This document shows positions 17,103 to 25,433 of a DNA stretch of 64,000 bases, one piece after another. Below the pieces are notes generated by a model. It ran no database searches. It was not told the DNA's origin and saw nothing but the letters and a program-made list of their open reading frames with translations. Each line of letters begins with the position of its first letter. The first letter of the stretch is position 1. Source of the DNA: Salinibacterium sp. dk2585 (GTDB lineage: Bacteria; Actinomycetota; Actinomycetes; Actinomycetales; Microbacteriaceae); contig NZ_CP042856.1 of NCBI RefSeq assembly GCF_008001035.1, positions 1,674,001 to 1,738,000 of the forward strand, in the 5' to 3' direction. The position numbers and the translations under genes were made by a program.

Positions 17103-17178
17103 GTGGGCGTAGCTCAGTTGGTAGAGCGCTGGCTTGTGGTGCCGGATGTCGCGGGTTCGAGTCCCGTCGTTCACCCCA
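17103..17178 (+). tRNA. tRNA-His (anticodon GTG)
   Basis: Cloverleaf with acceptor GTGGGCG/CGTTCAC, D-arm GCTCAGTTGGTAGAGC, anticodon loop TTGTGGT and T-arm GCGGG-TTCGAGT-CCCGT. The preceding G (17102) can pair with discriminator C as the G-1 expected of tRNA-His. CCA is encoded at 17176-17178. Confidence 0.94.
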
Positions 17179-17200
17179 CAGTGAGCCTCCCCGGAGGCCC

Positions 17201-17231
17201 AGGAAAGGCCCGGCATTGCCGGGCCTTTCCT
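17201..17231 (+). terminator. Hairpin terminator after tRNA-His
   Basis: AGGAAAGGCCCGGC, ATT loop, GCCGGGCCTTTCCT: a perfect 14-bp stem followed by GTTTGC. It ends about 50 nt before clpS. Confidence 0.8.
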
Positions 17232-17279
17232 GTTTGCGCCCCCACGGACGACTGATCCCTCATGTGACAGGCTGGACTC

Positions 17280-17564
17280 ATGACCCGCACGCTCGAGAGC
17301 ACCGACACACGGCACGAGGTCGCCTCCGACTCGCCGTGGCAGACGGTCGTCTGGAACGATCCGGTCAACCTCATGTCGTATGTCTCCTACGTCTTCCGCA
17401 CATACTTCGGGTTCACGCCGGTCGAGGCCGAGCGGCTCATGCTGCTCGTGCACTTCGAGGGCAAGGCGGTCGTCGCATCCGGGAGTCGCGAGGAGATGGA
17501 GCGACATGTCGAGGCGATGCACGACTACGGCCTGTGGGCCACCTTGACGAAGGCCGACGCATGA
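17280..17564 (+). CDS. clpS: ATP-dependent Clp protease adaptor ClpS
   Basis: 94-residue adaptor that delivers N-degron substrates to ClpA/ClpC. The core is visible: WQTVVWNDPVNLMSYVSYVF (with the NDP-x-N residues that bind the N-terminal amino group) and a HFEGKAVVASGSREEMERHVE stretch; the N-terminal 18 residues are flexible. A CAGGCT element sits 6 nt before the ATG. The stop overlaps the next start (ATGA), tying it to a DUF2017 gene and a metallopeptidase gene, a conserved actinobacterial trio. Confidence 0.95.
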   Translation: MTRTLESTDTRHEVASDSPWQTVVWNDPVNLMSYVSYVFRTYFGFTPVEAERLMLLVHFEGKAVVASGSREEMERHVEAMHDYGLWATLTKADA

Positions 17565-18031
17565 GGCGCTTCGAGCCGCAACCCGATGGTGCTGTCGTGG
17601 CGCAGATCGAGGAGGCCGAGGTGGCACTCCTGAGCACCCTGGCCCGCCAGGCGGCCGATGTTGTCGCCGCGGCAGACTTCGACGACCCGGCGGTCGGGCG
17701 AATCCTTCCCGATGCGTACCCTGATGACGCGGAGGCCTCCGCTGAGTTTCGGCGCTTCACCCAGGTGGATCTCGCCGGCCGCAAGCTCGCGAATGCCGGC
17801 GTCATCCTCGAAGCGCTCGACGCGGTGCGGGAAGGCGAACTGCGCCTCCGACCCGAGCAGGTGCAGGCGTGGCTCCGCAGCCTCACCGACATCCGGCTGA
17901 TCCTGGCTACGCGCCTAGGCATCCAGGCGGAGGGTGACGAGGACCGTCCCGGCGTCGACCCCATGATGCGGGATGTCTATGACTGGTTGGGCTTCGTGCA
18001 GAACTCCCTCATCGAGGCGATCGATGCTTGA
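17561..18031 (+). CDS. DUF2017 family protein
   Basis: 156 residues, mainly helical, beginning MRRFEPQPDGAVVAQIEEAEVALL and containing RRFTQVDLAGRKLANAGVILEAL and WLRSLTDIRLILATRLGI. This matches the DUF2017 proteins that almost always follow clpS in actinobacteria; their biochemical role is unknown, though context suggests a link to Clp-dependent proteolysis. No membrane segments. The ATG overlaps the clpS stop by 4 nt and its own 3' end overlaps the next gene by 8 nt, so all three are one operon. Confidence 0.9.
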   Translation: MRRFEPQPDGAVVAQIEEAEVALLSTLARQAADVVAAADFDDPAVGRILPDAYPDDAEASAEFRRFTQVDLAGRKLANAGVILEALDAVREGELRLRPEQVQAWLRSLTDIRLILATRLGIQAEGDEDRPGVDPMMRDVYDWLGFVQNSLIEAIDA

Positions 18032-18374
18032 GCTGTCGGCCGAGGAGTTCGAGCGCCTCGTCGTCGATGAGCTCGACCTGCTGCCCGACGAGATGGTGGA
18101 CGGGCTCGACAACCTCATCTTCGTAACCGAGGACCGGCCAGAGGACGGTTCGCTCGACCTGCTCGGCGTCTACGAGGGTGTCGCGATCACCGACCGCGGC
18201 CAGTACGGCTTCGGCGAACTCCCCGACCGCATCGTGCTCTTCAGGGAACCACTCCTTGCCGCCTGCCAAGACGTGGACGAGCTCAAGGACCAGATCCACG
18301 TGACCCTCGTGCACGAGATCGCGCATTACTACGGCATCGACGACGTGCAACTGCACGAGCTCGGCTGGGGCTGA
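18024..18374 (+). CDS. Zincin-like metallopeptidase family protein (HExxH)
   Basis: 116 residues with the zinc-binding motif HEIAH near residue 100, followed by YYGIDDVQLHELGWG, where a downstream acidic residue could be the third ligand. The N-terminal half begins MLELSAEEFERLVVDELD and contains a FGELPDRIVLFREPLL strand region. Small proteins of this kind (the DUF1025/metallopeptidase family) accompany clpS and DUF2017. Protease activity is inferred from the motif only. The ATG at 18024 overlaps the previous stop by 8 nt. Confidence 0.88.
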   Translation: MLELSAEEFERLVVDELDLLPDEMVDGLDNLIFVTEDRPEDGSLDLLGVYEGVAITDRGQYGFGELPDRIVLFREPLLAACQDVDELKDQIHVTLVHEIAHYYGIDDVQLHELGWG

Positions 18375-18380
18375 GGTCGG

Positions 18381-19610
18381 CTAGGGCCTGGGCCGTTCCG
18401 CCCGCCGGGACAGCAGCGAAGCCGGGCGCAGGCTGTCGATACCGAAACGACGGGTGACGCCGTCGACCGTGCGCTCGGCGTCGCGCCATCCGTCATCCTG
18501 ATCCCACAGCGTGAGGGCCGCTCCCCCGGCCTCGACGAGCTGCTCGGCGCGCACCCCGATGAGCCGGATGGGCGGATGCTCGCCCACCGAATCGAGCAGG
18601 GCACGCGCCTCGGTGAAGAGCGTGCGGGCGAGGTCACTCGGCGTCGACAGCTTGCGCGAGCGACTGATGGTCGTGAAATCCGCGTAACGGAGCTTGAGCG
18701 CGACCGTATTGGCCTCGAGGCCGTTGGCCCTCAGGCGGGCACCGACGCGGGTGCAGAGGCGAAGCAGTTCTCGGCGCAACTGCTCGCCATCCGTCACGTC
18801 CACCTCGAAGGTCACCTCATGGCCGACGCTCTTCTCGACACGTTCGGTCGTGACGCGCCGCGGGTCGATGCCGTTGGCAAGGTCGTGCAGCTTGCTGCCG
18901 AGTGCTGTGCCGAGCGCGCGCTGCAGGCTCTCGCGCGGGGTGGCAGCGATGTCACCGATCGTGCGGAGCGCGTGGCGCGTCAGCGCCTGCTCGGTCGCCT
19001 CGCCGACACCCCAGAGGGCCGAGACGGGAAGCGGGTGCAGGAACTCGAGCGTCTCTGCCGCCGGGATCACGAGCAGCCCGTCGGGCTTGGCGCGGCCCGA
19101 CGCAAGCTTCGCAACGAACTTGGTGGATGCCGCCCCGACCGAGCAGGCCAGCCCCGTCTCGTCGCGCACCCGCTGCCTGATGAGCGTCGCGACCTGCGCG
19201 GGACTGCCGAGCACCTTGCCTGCCCCCGAAACATCGAGGAATGCCTCGTCGATGCCGAGCCGCTCCACCGTGGGGGTCATGTCATCGAAGATCGACATGA
19301 CCATGCGCGAGTAGTGCCGGTATTTCTCGAAATGCGGCTCGAGCACGACCGCCGAGGGGCAGCGCCGCTTGGCCTGCGCGAGCGGCATGGCCGAACGCAC
19401 ACCGAAGCGCCGTGCCGGATAGTTGGCTGCTGTCACGACCGAGCGCGGCGAGTCGCGGGCGACGACGACCGGCCGGTTGGCCAGGTGAGGATGGTCGAGC
19501 AACTCGACCGAGGCGAAGAACGCGTCGAGGTCGACATGCAAGATCGGCGAGGTCGAACTGTCGACGGATGCCGCGCTGACCTGTCGCGCGCTGCCATCCT
19601 GCTTACTCAC
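18381..19610 (-). CDS. dinB: DNA polymerase IV (Y-family translesion polymerase)
   Basis: 409-residue error-prone polymerase. Palm motifs HVDLDAFFASVE (about 25-36) and GIDEAFLDVSG (about 118-128) carry the catalytic acidic residues; a YPARRFGVRSAMPLAQA finger region, helix-hairpin-helix LWGVGEATEQAL and a C-terminal little-finger domain follow. The canonical beta-clamp-binding tail is not obvious. The GTG start at 19610 has TAGCCT 6 nt upstream (leaderless). No SOS box is visible upstream. It is convergent with the clpS operon, 6 nt away. Confidence 0.94.
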   Translation of the reverse strand: MSKQDGSARQVSAASVDSSTSPILHVDLDAFFASVELLDHPHLANRPVVVARDSPRSVVTAANYPARRFGVRSAMPLAQAKRRCPSAVVLEPHFEKYRHYSRMVMSIFDDMTPTVERLGIDEAFLDVSGAGKVLGSPAQVATLIRQRVRDETGLACSVGAASTKFVAKLASGRAKPDGLLVIPAAETLEFLHPLPVSALWGVGEATEQALTRHALRTIGDIAATPRESLQRALGTALGSKLHDLANGIDPRRVTTERVEKSVGHEVTFEVDVTDGEQLRRELLRLCTRVGARLRANGLEANTVALKLRYADFTTISRSRKLSTPSDLARTLFTEARALLDSVGEHPPIRLIGVRAEQLVEAGGAALTLWDQDDGWRDAERTVDGVTRRFGIDSLRPASLLSRRAERPRP

Positions 19611-19616
19611 CGCATA

Positions 19617-19622
19617 AGGCTA
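19617..19622 (-). promoter_or_regulatory. -10 box of leaderless dinB
   Basis: TAGCCT on the minus strand, 6 nt before the GTG. Confidence 0.55.
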
Positions 19623-19644
19623 CGCGCAACCACCGTCATCCGTT

Positions 19645-20394
19645 TCAGCCGATGCGGGCGGCCAACCACGCGTAGGGATTGACGGAGCCTGAGCCGCCCG
19701 GGTGGATCTCGAAGTGCAGGTGAGCGCCGGCAGCATTGCCCGTCGCCCCGACCCTGCCGATGAGCTGGCCCACCGTGACGGTGTCGCCGACGCGAAGGCC
19801 GAGCGAGCCGGCCTGGAGGTGCCCGTAGACACTCGTCACGGGCACGCCATCGATCACATGGTCGATGTGCACGTTGACGCCCATGGCGTTGTCACCGGCG
19901 GCGTTCGCCTTGCTCACGACACCGTTGGCCATGGCGGCAATCGGCGTGCCTGCGCCGGGGAAGATGTCGATGCCGTGGTGGAAGTTGGAGTAGCAGTTGG
20001 AGCATTCCCGCGGGCCGTAGCCACTCGCGACGGCGCTACCCGGGGGCAGAGGATATTGGAGCTTCGGCGGTGCGACCGCAGAATAGGAGTCGCGGGCGAG
20101 CGCTGCGAGCGGGGATGCCGCCGCGATGGAGAGTGACTGCGCCGGGGGCTCGGGCACCGACGCGACGAGCGCCTCGGAGCCGGTGGTCGTCGGGAGCACG
20201 AGGGCGATAGACGCGGCAGCGAGGAGCCCTGCGGTCAGGACGCCCACGGGCGAGCGCAGCGCCTTGACCGTCCGGACCCCGCGCAGGCGGCGCAGGAGCG
20301 CGGGCGGCAGGCTCGGTGCAGGTGAGGCGAGGGCCGGTGAGGCTGGCGCCGCGAGGTGGCGTGGGGAATGGGATTCAGTATCGAAGGGAGTCAC
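19645..20394 (-). CDS. M23-family peptidase (LytM domain), membrane-anchored or secreted
   Basis: About 249 residues. A basic N-terminal region and one hydrophobic segment (SPVGVLTAGLLAAASIALVL) precede a linker and a C-terminal LytM domain. The latter shows GYGPRECSNCYSNFHHGIDI (first zinc ligands), SVYGHLQ and AGAHLHFEI (HxH ligand pair), so a functional zinc site is expected. Such enzymes cut peptidoglycan cross-bridges or regulate amidases in the envelope. The CSNCYSNF insertion adds two cysteines close to the active site. I place the start at a GTG (20394); the frame is open further upstream, so the exact N-terminus is uncertain. Confidence 0.88.
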   Translation of the reverse strand: MTPFDTESHSPRHLAAPASPALASPAPSLPPALLRRLRGVRTVKALRSPVGVLTAGLLAAASIALVLPTTTGSEALVASVPEPPAQSLSIAAASPLAALARDSYSAVAPPKLQYPLPPGSAVASGYGPRECSNCYSNFHHGIDIFPGAGTPIAAMANGVVSKANAAGDNAMGVNVHIDHVIDGVPVTSVYGHLQAGSLGLRVGDTVTVGQLIGRVGATGNAAGAHLHFEIHPGGSGSVNPYAWLAARIG

Positions 20395-20495
20395 GAGAGC
20401 GTTTCCGGGTGCGTTCCCGGCAGGCGCCGGGCTGGGCAAGGCCACAACGCTAGACGCAGGACCCTCCGAGCCGCCTGAGAGCCCTCGGCGCCTCG

Positions 20496-21419
20496 TCAGG
20501 GATGCTGCAGGGGTTCCTGCTCCGCGTGCTCCGGAGGCTCGAGCTGGAAGGTCGAGTGTTCGACGTCGAAATGATCGGCCAGGCACGCATCGAGCCGGGT
20601 GAGGAGAGCGGATGCGCCGCCTCCCATCAACACCCCGCCCTCGACCACGACATGGGCCGAGAAGACGTTCTGCCCCGGCGTCACCGACCAGACGTGCACG
20701 TCGTGTACATCGAGCACGCCAGGCGTCGCGAGCACGTGCTCGCGGATCAGCGTGACATCCGTGCCCCTCGGCACCTCCTGCCCCAGCACGGCGACGACAT
20801 CGCGCAGGATGACGAAGACGCGCGGCAGGATGAGCGCGACGATCAGGAGGGAGGCGATCGCATCCGCAGGCATGAACCCGGTGGCGAGGATCACGATCGA
20901 CGAGGCGATGACCGCGATCGAGCCGGCCAGGTCGCCCAGGACCTCGAGGTAGGCGGCGCGCATGTTGATGCTCGATGTGGCGCCGCCCCGCAAGACGAGC
21001 AGTGCGGCGACATTCGCGAGGGCACCGACGATCGCAACGACGAGCATGGGCAGTGCCTGCACCTGCTCGGACGACGCGCCGAGGCGCGAGATCGCCTCGA
21101 CCGCGACGGAGATCACAACCGCAGCGAGCAGGCCCGCGTTCACGAAGGCGGCGAACACCTCGACGCGGCGGTGGCCGAAGGTGCGCCGCTCGCTCGGAGG
21201 GCGCGCAGCGATGACGGTCGCCACGAGTGCGATGATGAGCGCGATCAGGTCGGAGAGCATGTGACCGGCATCCGCGAGGAGCGCGAGCGAGCCGCTCAGC
21301 ACAGCACCGATGACCTCGACCACGAGCACCGACGCGATGATGGCGATCGCGATCACGAGGCGGCGGCGGTTCGCCGCTCCAGCCGCGTGGTCGTGATGAT
21401 CGTGATTGTGGAAGCCCAT
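20496..21419 (-). CDS. Cation diffusion facilitator (zinc/cobalt/cadmium exporter, CzcD-like)
   Basis: 307-residue inner-membrane antiporter with six hydrophobic helices and a cytoplasmic C-terminal domain. A His-rich N-terminus (HNHDHHDH) is followed by helix II with LLADAGHMLSDLIAL, where the HxxxD pair forms part of the transport site, and by helix V with AYLEVLGDLAGS, giving the second HD-type (here D) site. The C-terminal part has HVLATPGVLDVHDVHVW, typical of the CDF dimerisation domain. The ATG at 21419 has TAGAGT 7 nt upstream, so I prefer it to a GTG 9 nt earlier. Confidence 0.93.
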   Translation of the reverse strand: MGFHNHDHHDHAAGAANRRRLVIAIAIIASVLVVEVIGAVLSGSLALLADAGHMLSDLIALIIALVATVIAARPPSERRTFGHRRVEVFAAFVNAGLLAAVVISVAVEAISRLGASSEQVQALPMLVVAIVGALANVAALLVLRGGATSSINMRAAYLEVLGDLAGSIAVIASSIVILATGFMPADAIASLLIVALILPRVFVILRDVVAVLGQEVPRGTDVTLIREHVLATPGVLDVHDVHVWSVTPGQNVFSAHVVVEGGVLMGGGASALLTRLDACLADHFDVEHSTFQLEPPEHAEQEPLQHP

Positions 21420-21426
21420 CGGCTCC

Positions 21427-21432
21427 ACTCTA
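21427..21432 (-). promoter_or_regulatory. -10 box of the CDF gene
   Basis: TAGAGT on the minus strand, 7 nt before the ATG at 21419; decides the start. Confidence 0.5.
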
Positions 21433-21451
21433 TGGCCGGCTCAGGCCGGGC

Positions 21452-22465
21452 TCACGCCGACTTGCGAGAGGAGGATTTCTTGGCCGCGGTCTTGGTTCCC
21501 GTCGACTTCTTGTCGTCAGATGTCCCCTTCGAAGCCGCCTTCTTCGGTGCCGTCTTCTGCCCCGTTGTCTTCTTCGAGACGGGGGATTTCGCGGTCGACG
21601 ACCCTGACGTGCTCTTCGACTTCGACGACCCCTTGGCCGAGGACTTCGCGGGCGCCTTGCTGCCAGATGCTCCGCCCCCGCGACTCTTCTCGACGCTGCG
21701 GCGGAGCGCCTCCATGAGGTCGAGCACCTCGCCACCGCCCTCGCCGCCCTCGTCCGACTCGCCGAAGGTCGCATCCGTGTCGAGCGCGTCGCCCTGTTCC
21801 AGCTTCGCCTCGATGAGCTCGCGAAGCTGCTCCTGGTACTCGTCCGTGAACCGCGAAGGATCGAAGTCGGCCTCGAAGGATTCGACGAGGGCGGCCGACA
21901 TGTCGAGTTCCTTCTGCGAGATGCGCACCCGCTCGTCAAGGGCGGGGAAGCTCGCCTCCCGCACCTCGTCGTCCCAGAGGAGGGTCTGAATCATGAGCAC
22001 GTCGCCGCGCACCCGCAGGGCGGCGAGCCGCGTCTTCTGCCGCAGCGCGAACTTCACGATGGCCGTGCGGTCGGTCTCCTCGAGGGTGCGGCGCAGCAGC
22101 GCGTAGGCCTTGGTCGACTTGGAGTCGGGTTCGAGATAGTAGGCCCGCTCGAACATGATGGGGTCGATCTGCTCGCTCGGCACGAACTCGACGACGTCGA
22201 TCTCCCGGCTGCGCTCGACGGGAAGCGCGTCGAAGTCCTCCTTCGCCAGCACGACGGTGCGTTCCCCATCGTCGTAGGCCTTGTCGATGTGGGCGTAGTC
22301 GACGACCTCGCCGCAGATCTCGCAGCGCCGCTGGTAACGGATGCGCCCACCATCGGCATCGTGCACCTGGTGCAGCGAAATGTCGTGGTCCTCCGTCGCG
22401 CTGTAGACCTTGACGGGCACATTGACGAGGCCGAACGCGATGGCACCCTTCCAAATGGCTCTCAT
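21452..22465 (-). CDS. ku: Non-homologous end-joining protein Ku
   Basis: 337 residues. The Ku core (about 1-250) starts MRAIWKGAIAFGLVNVPVKV and contains RYQRRCEICGEVVDYAHIDKAY and the RFTDEYQEQLRELIEAKL helix. It is followed by an 80-residue tail rich in Lys, Ser, Thr and Ala, as in other actinobacterial Ku proteins, where the tail aids DNA binding and threading. Ku forms a homodimeric ring on DNA ends and recruits LigD. A -10-like CACAAT lies 7 nt before the ATG. It is divergent from ligD, separated by 69 nt that must hold both promoters. Confidence 0.95.
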   Translation of the reverse strand: MRAIWKGAIAFGLVNVPVKVYSATEDHDISLHQVHDADGGRIRYQRRCEICGEVVDYAHIDKAYDDGERTVVLAKEDFDALPVERSREIDVVEFVPSEQIDPIMFERAYYLEPDSKSTKAYALLRRTLEETDRTAIVKFALRQKTRLAALRVRGDVLMIQTLLWDDEVREASFPALDERVRISQKELDMSAALVESFEADFDPSRFTDEYQEQLRELIEAKLEQGDALDTDATFGESDEGGEGGGEVLDLMEALRRSVEKSRGGGASGSKAPAKSSAKGSSKSKSTSGSSTAKSPVSKKTTGQKTAPKKAASKGTSDDKKSTGTKTAAKKSSSRKSA

Positions 22466-22534
22466 GGCTCACATTGTGCGCTCCTTTCACAAGCATTCAC
22501 AGGCTTCCCACGGAATCGAGGGCACTATGGGCGC

Positions 22535-25015
22535 ATGGCCACGCGTGACCGGGAAGCAGATCAGGTCGTCAACATCGACGGCAAGCGCCTCAAGCTGACG
22601 AGCCTCGACAAGGTGCTGTATCCCGAGACGGGCACCACCAAGGCCGACGTGCTCGACTACTACTCGCGCATCGCGGAGGTCATGATCCCTCACGTCGCCA
22701 ATCGGCCCGTGACGCGCAAGCGCTGGGTGCACGGCGTCGGAACGGCGGATGCGCCGGGCCAGGTCTTCTTCCAGAAGAACCTTGACAACTCCGCACCCAA
22801 GTGGGTCGCCCGTCGCGACATCCAGCACAGCGACCATGTGAACACCTATCCCCTCGTCAACGATCGCGCGACGCTCGCCTGGCTTGGGCAGATCGCCGCG
22901 CTCGAGATCCACGTGCCGCAGTGGCAGTTCGGCCGCACCGGCGTGCGCAAGAACCCCGACCGGCTCGTGCTCGACCTCGACCCCGGCGAGGGCGCCGGCC
23001 TCGAGGAGTGCGCGGAGGTCGCGCGGCTCGCCCGAGCCATCCTGAAGGACATGGGACTCGAGCCGTTTCCGGTGACGAGCGGCAGCAAGGGCATCCATCT
23101 CTATGCCGCCCTCGACGGGAGACAGGACTCCGATGCGGTCTCGGCCGTGGCACACGAGCTCGCAAGGGCGCTCGAGGCAGATCATCCGGGTCTCGTCGTG
23201 AGCGACATGAAGAAGGCCCTGCGCAAGGGGAAGGTGCTCGTCGACTGGAGCCAGAACAACGGCGCAAAGACGACCATCGCGCCCTACTCCCTGCGGGGTC
23301 GGCTGCGCCCCATGGTCGCAGCGCCGCGCACGTGGCGAGAACTCGCCCAGCCCGGCCTGCGCCACCTCGACTACACGGAGGTGCTCGATCGCGTGCGCCG
23401 TCGCGGCGACCCGCTCGCCTCGCTCACAGCAGGCCACCTCGCATCACTCGAGCCGACGCGCGAGCGGCTCGACAGCTTCGATGCGACACCGGAGACGGTC
23501 GAGCGGCTCGCGAAGTACCGCAGCATGCGTGATCCCGACAAGACGAGCGAGCCCATGGGCGGGTCCGCCTCCCCCTCATCGGATCGCCCCTCCTTCGTCA
23601 TCCAGGAGCACCACGCACGGCGCCTGCACTACGACTTCCGGCTCGAACATGAGGGCGTGCTCGTGAGCTGGGCGATCCCCAAGGGTGTGCCCACGGACCC
23701 TGGCACGAACCACCTCGCCGTGCAGACGGAAGACCACCCGCTCGAGTACGGGGCGTTCGAGGGGTCGATCCCCGAGGGCGAGTACGGCGGTGGCGAGGTG
23801 ACGATCTGGGACAGCGGCTGGTACGAACTCGAGAAGTGGCGAGACGGCAAGGAGGTCATCGCGACGCTCCACGGCGAGAAGCACGGCACGCACCGCTATG
23901 CCCTCATCCACACGGGCGGCAGGGACGGCAGGGAAGAGAACAACTGGCTCATCCACCTCATGGCGCCCAAGGGCTCCTCATCGGCGCGGTCGAAGAAGAC
24001 AGAGGCGCCGGATGCCCGTGCCAAGACACCACGCGAGGCGCCCCCAGAGCCTCCCTCACCCATGCTGGCCTCCGCAGGTGACGACGGCGACAGGCTGCTC
24101 CTGCAGCAGGAACGGGACGACTGGGCGTTCGAGATGAAGTGGGACGGCATCCGGGCGATCGCCGTCGTCGATGACTCAGGGGTGCGCCTCACGAGTCGCA
24201 ACGGGCGCGACCTCACGCACAGCTATCCGGAGCTGGAGGAGCTCGCCGAGGCATCCGAGGCATTTGCAATCCTGGATGGTGAGATCGTCGCGATCAATCG
24301 CGCGGGGAGACCCGACTTCGGGCGCCTGCAGGATCGGATGAACCTCACGAAGGCGAGCGACGTCGAGAAGGCGATGGAGCGCACGCCCGTGCACTTTATG
24401 GCCTTCGACGTGCTGTGGAGCGCGGGACGATCGCTGCTGAAGGAGCCCTACGACGAACGCCGGAAGGTGCTCGTCGACACCGTCAATGAAACGGAGCGAG
24501 TCAAGGTTCCGCCGGCATTCGACGGCGACCTCGACAGCGCCCTCGAAGCCAGCACGACGCTCGGCCTGGAAGGAGTGCTGGCCAAGCGCCGGGCATCGAC
24601 CTACACCCCGGGCCGCCGTTCCAAGAGCTGGGTCAAGCTCAAGCACAATCGTACGCAGGAGGTAGTCATCGCGGGCTGGCGCCCGGGCTCTGGCTCCCGT
24701 AGCGGCCGCATCGGCTCCCTACTGCTCGGCCTGCCGGATGCGGAGGGCACCCTGCGCTACATCGGCCGCGTCGGCACGGGCTTCAGCGAAAAGCAACTCG
24801 ACGAACTTCAGAAGACCCTGCGGCGTCGCGAACGCAAGACGAACCCGCTCAGCGACGTGCCAGCCGCCGACGCGCGCGACGCCGTCTGGGTGACGCCCGC
24901 CCTCGTCGGGGAGGTGGAATTCACCGAGTGGACGCGCACCGGACGCCTGCGGCATCCCGCGTGGCGGGGCCTCAGGGAGGACAAGACCGTGGACGACGTG
25001 CGGCTCGAATCCTGA
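22535..25015 (+). CDS. ligD: ATP-dependent DNA ligase LigD (polymerase-phosphoesterase-ligase fusion)
   Basis: 826-residue NHEJ enzyme with all three domains in mycobacterial order. Polymerase/primase domain about 10-300, with catalytic DLD at 147-149 in LVLDLDPGEG. Phosphoesterase domain about 345-480, starting FVIQEHHARRLHYDFRLE, with the active-site His and Asp. Ligase domain from about 510, with nucleotidyl-accepting Lys in EMKWDGIRA (about 531) and an OB-fold C-terminus (KLKHNRTQEVVIAGW). A very long open frame extends upstream, but the ATG at 22535 gives the family N-terminus and has CACTAT 6 nt before it. It works with the divergent ku. Confidence 0.96.
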   Translation: MATRDREADQVVNIDGKRLKLTSLDKVLYPETGTTKADVLDYYSRIAEVMIPHVANRPVTRKRWVHGVGTADAPGQVFFQKNLDNSAPKWVARRDIQHSDHVNTYPLVNDRATLAWLGQIAALEIHVPQWQFGRTGVRKNPDRLVLDLDPGEGAGLEECAEVARLARAILKDMGLEPFPVTSGSKGIHLYAALDGRQDSDAVSAVAHELARALEADHPGLVVSDMKKALRKGKVLVDWSQNNGAKTTIAPYSLRGRLRPMVAAPRTWRELAQPGLRHLDYTEVLDRVRRRGDPLASLTAGHLASLEPTRERLDSFDATPETVERLAKYRSMRDPDKTSEPMGGSASPSSDRPSFVIQEHHARRLHYDFRLEHEGVLVSWAIPKGVPTDPGTNHLAVQTEDHPLEYGAFEGSIPEGEYGGGEVTIWDSGWYELEKWRDGKEVIATLHGEKHGTHRYALIHTGGRDGREENNWLIHLMAPKGSSSARSKKTEAPDARAKTPREAPPEPPSPMLASAGDDGDRLLLQQERDDWAFEMKWDGIRAIAVVDDSGVRLTSRNGRDLTHSYPELEELAEASEAFAILDGEIVAINRAGRPDFGRLQDRMNLTKASDVEKAMERTPVHFMAFDVLWSAGRSLLKEPYDERRKVLVDTVNETERVKVPPAFDGDLDSALEASTTLGLEGVLAKRRASTYTPGRRSKSWVKLKHNRTQEVVIAGWRPGSGSRSGRIGSLLLGLPDAEGTLRYIGRVGTGFSEKQLDELQKTLRRRERKTNPLSDVPAADARDAVWVTPALVGEVEFTEWTRTGRLRHPAWRGLREDKTVDDVRLES

Positions 25016-25019
25016 GCGC

Positions 25020-25271
25020 TCAGGCGATACGTCGGCGCGCGCTCTCGTAGGTCGCGAACTCGCCCACGATCGCACCGTTCCGGTCGGTCACCCGATAGCC
25101 AGCACCCCACAGCTCCTCGATGAGCCCCATGAAATCCTTGCCGCGCTTCGCGACCCAGACCCCCTGGCCCATCTCCGTCCAGACGACAGCCTGTGCCTCG
25201 GTGGCCCGATCTCCATCCACCGTCCGGAACGTGCTCTTCTCCGCCAACGACGTCATGCCACTCACCATCAC
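25020..25271 (-). CDS. Small hypothetical protein (83 aa)
   Basis: Soluble protein with VVWTEMGQGVWVAKRGKDFMGLIEELWGAGYRVTDRNG then GEFATYESARRRI: a beta-strand pair and two helices, similar in feel to small actinobacterial DNA-repair-neighbourhood proteins, but not assignable. Two in-frame starts exist (25271 and 25256); a GAGGGTG lies directly before the first. It is convergent with ligD, 4 nt apart, and 160 nt from the divergent SDR gene. Confidence 0.65.
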   Translation of the reverse strand: MMVSGMTSLAEKSTFRTVDGDRATEAQAVVWTEMGQGVWVAKRGKDFMGLIEELWGAGYRVTDRNGAIVGEFATYESARRRIA

Positions 25272-25420
25272 CCTCAGTGCATGCCGAGCTCAGCGGCCCC
25301 GCAGGGCCGGTGAAGGTCCCGGCGGTCGCGACCCGATTCGCGACGTTGCCGTCAACGTACCCCCGACTGGGGGGCGCATCAACAGGGAATCCGCTGGGAG
25401 CCTTGAAGTTCACGCGAGCG

Positions 25421-25426
25421 TAACCT
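25421..25426 (+). promoter_or_regulatory. -10 box of the SDR gene
   Basis: TAACCT, 7 nt, ATG at 25434. Confidence 0.5.
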
Positions 25427-25433
25427 CCCCGGC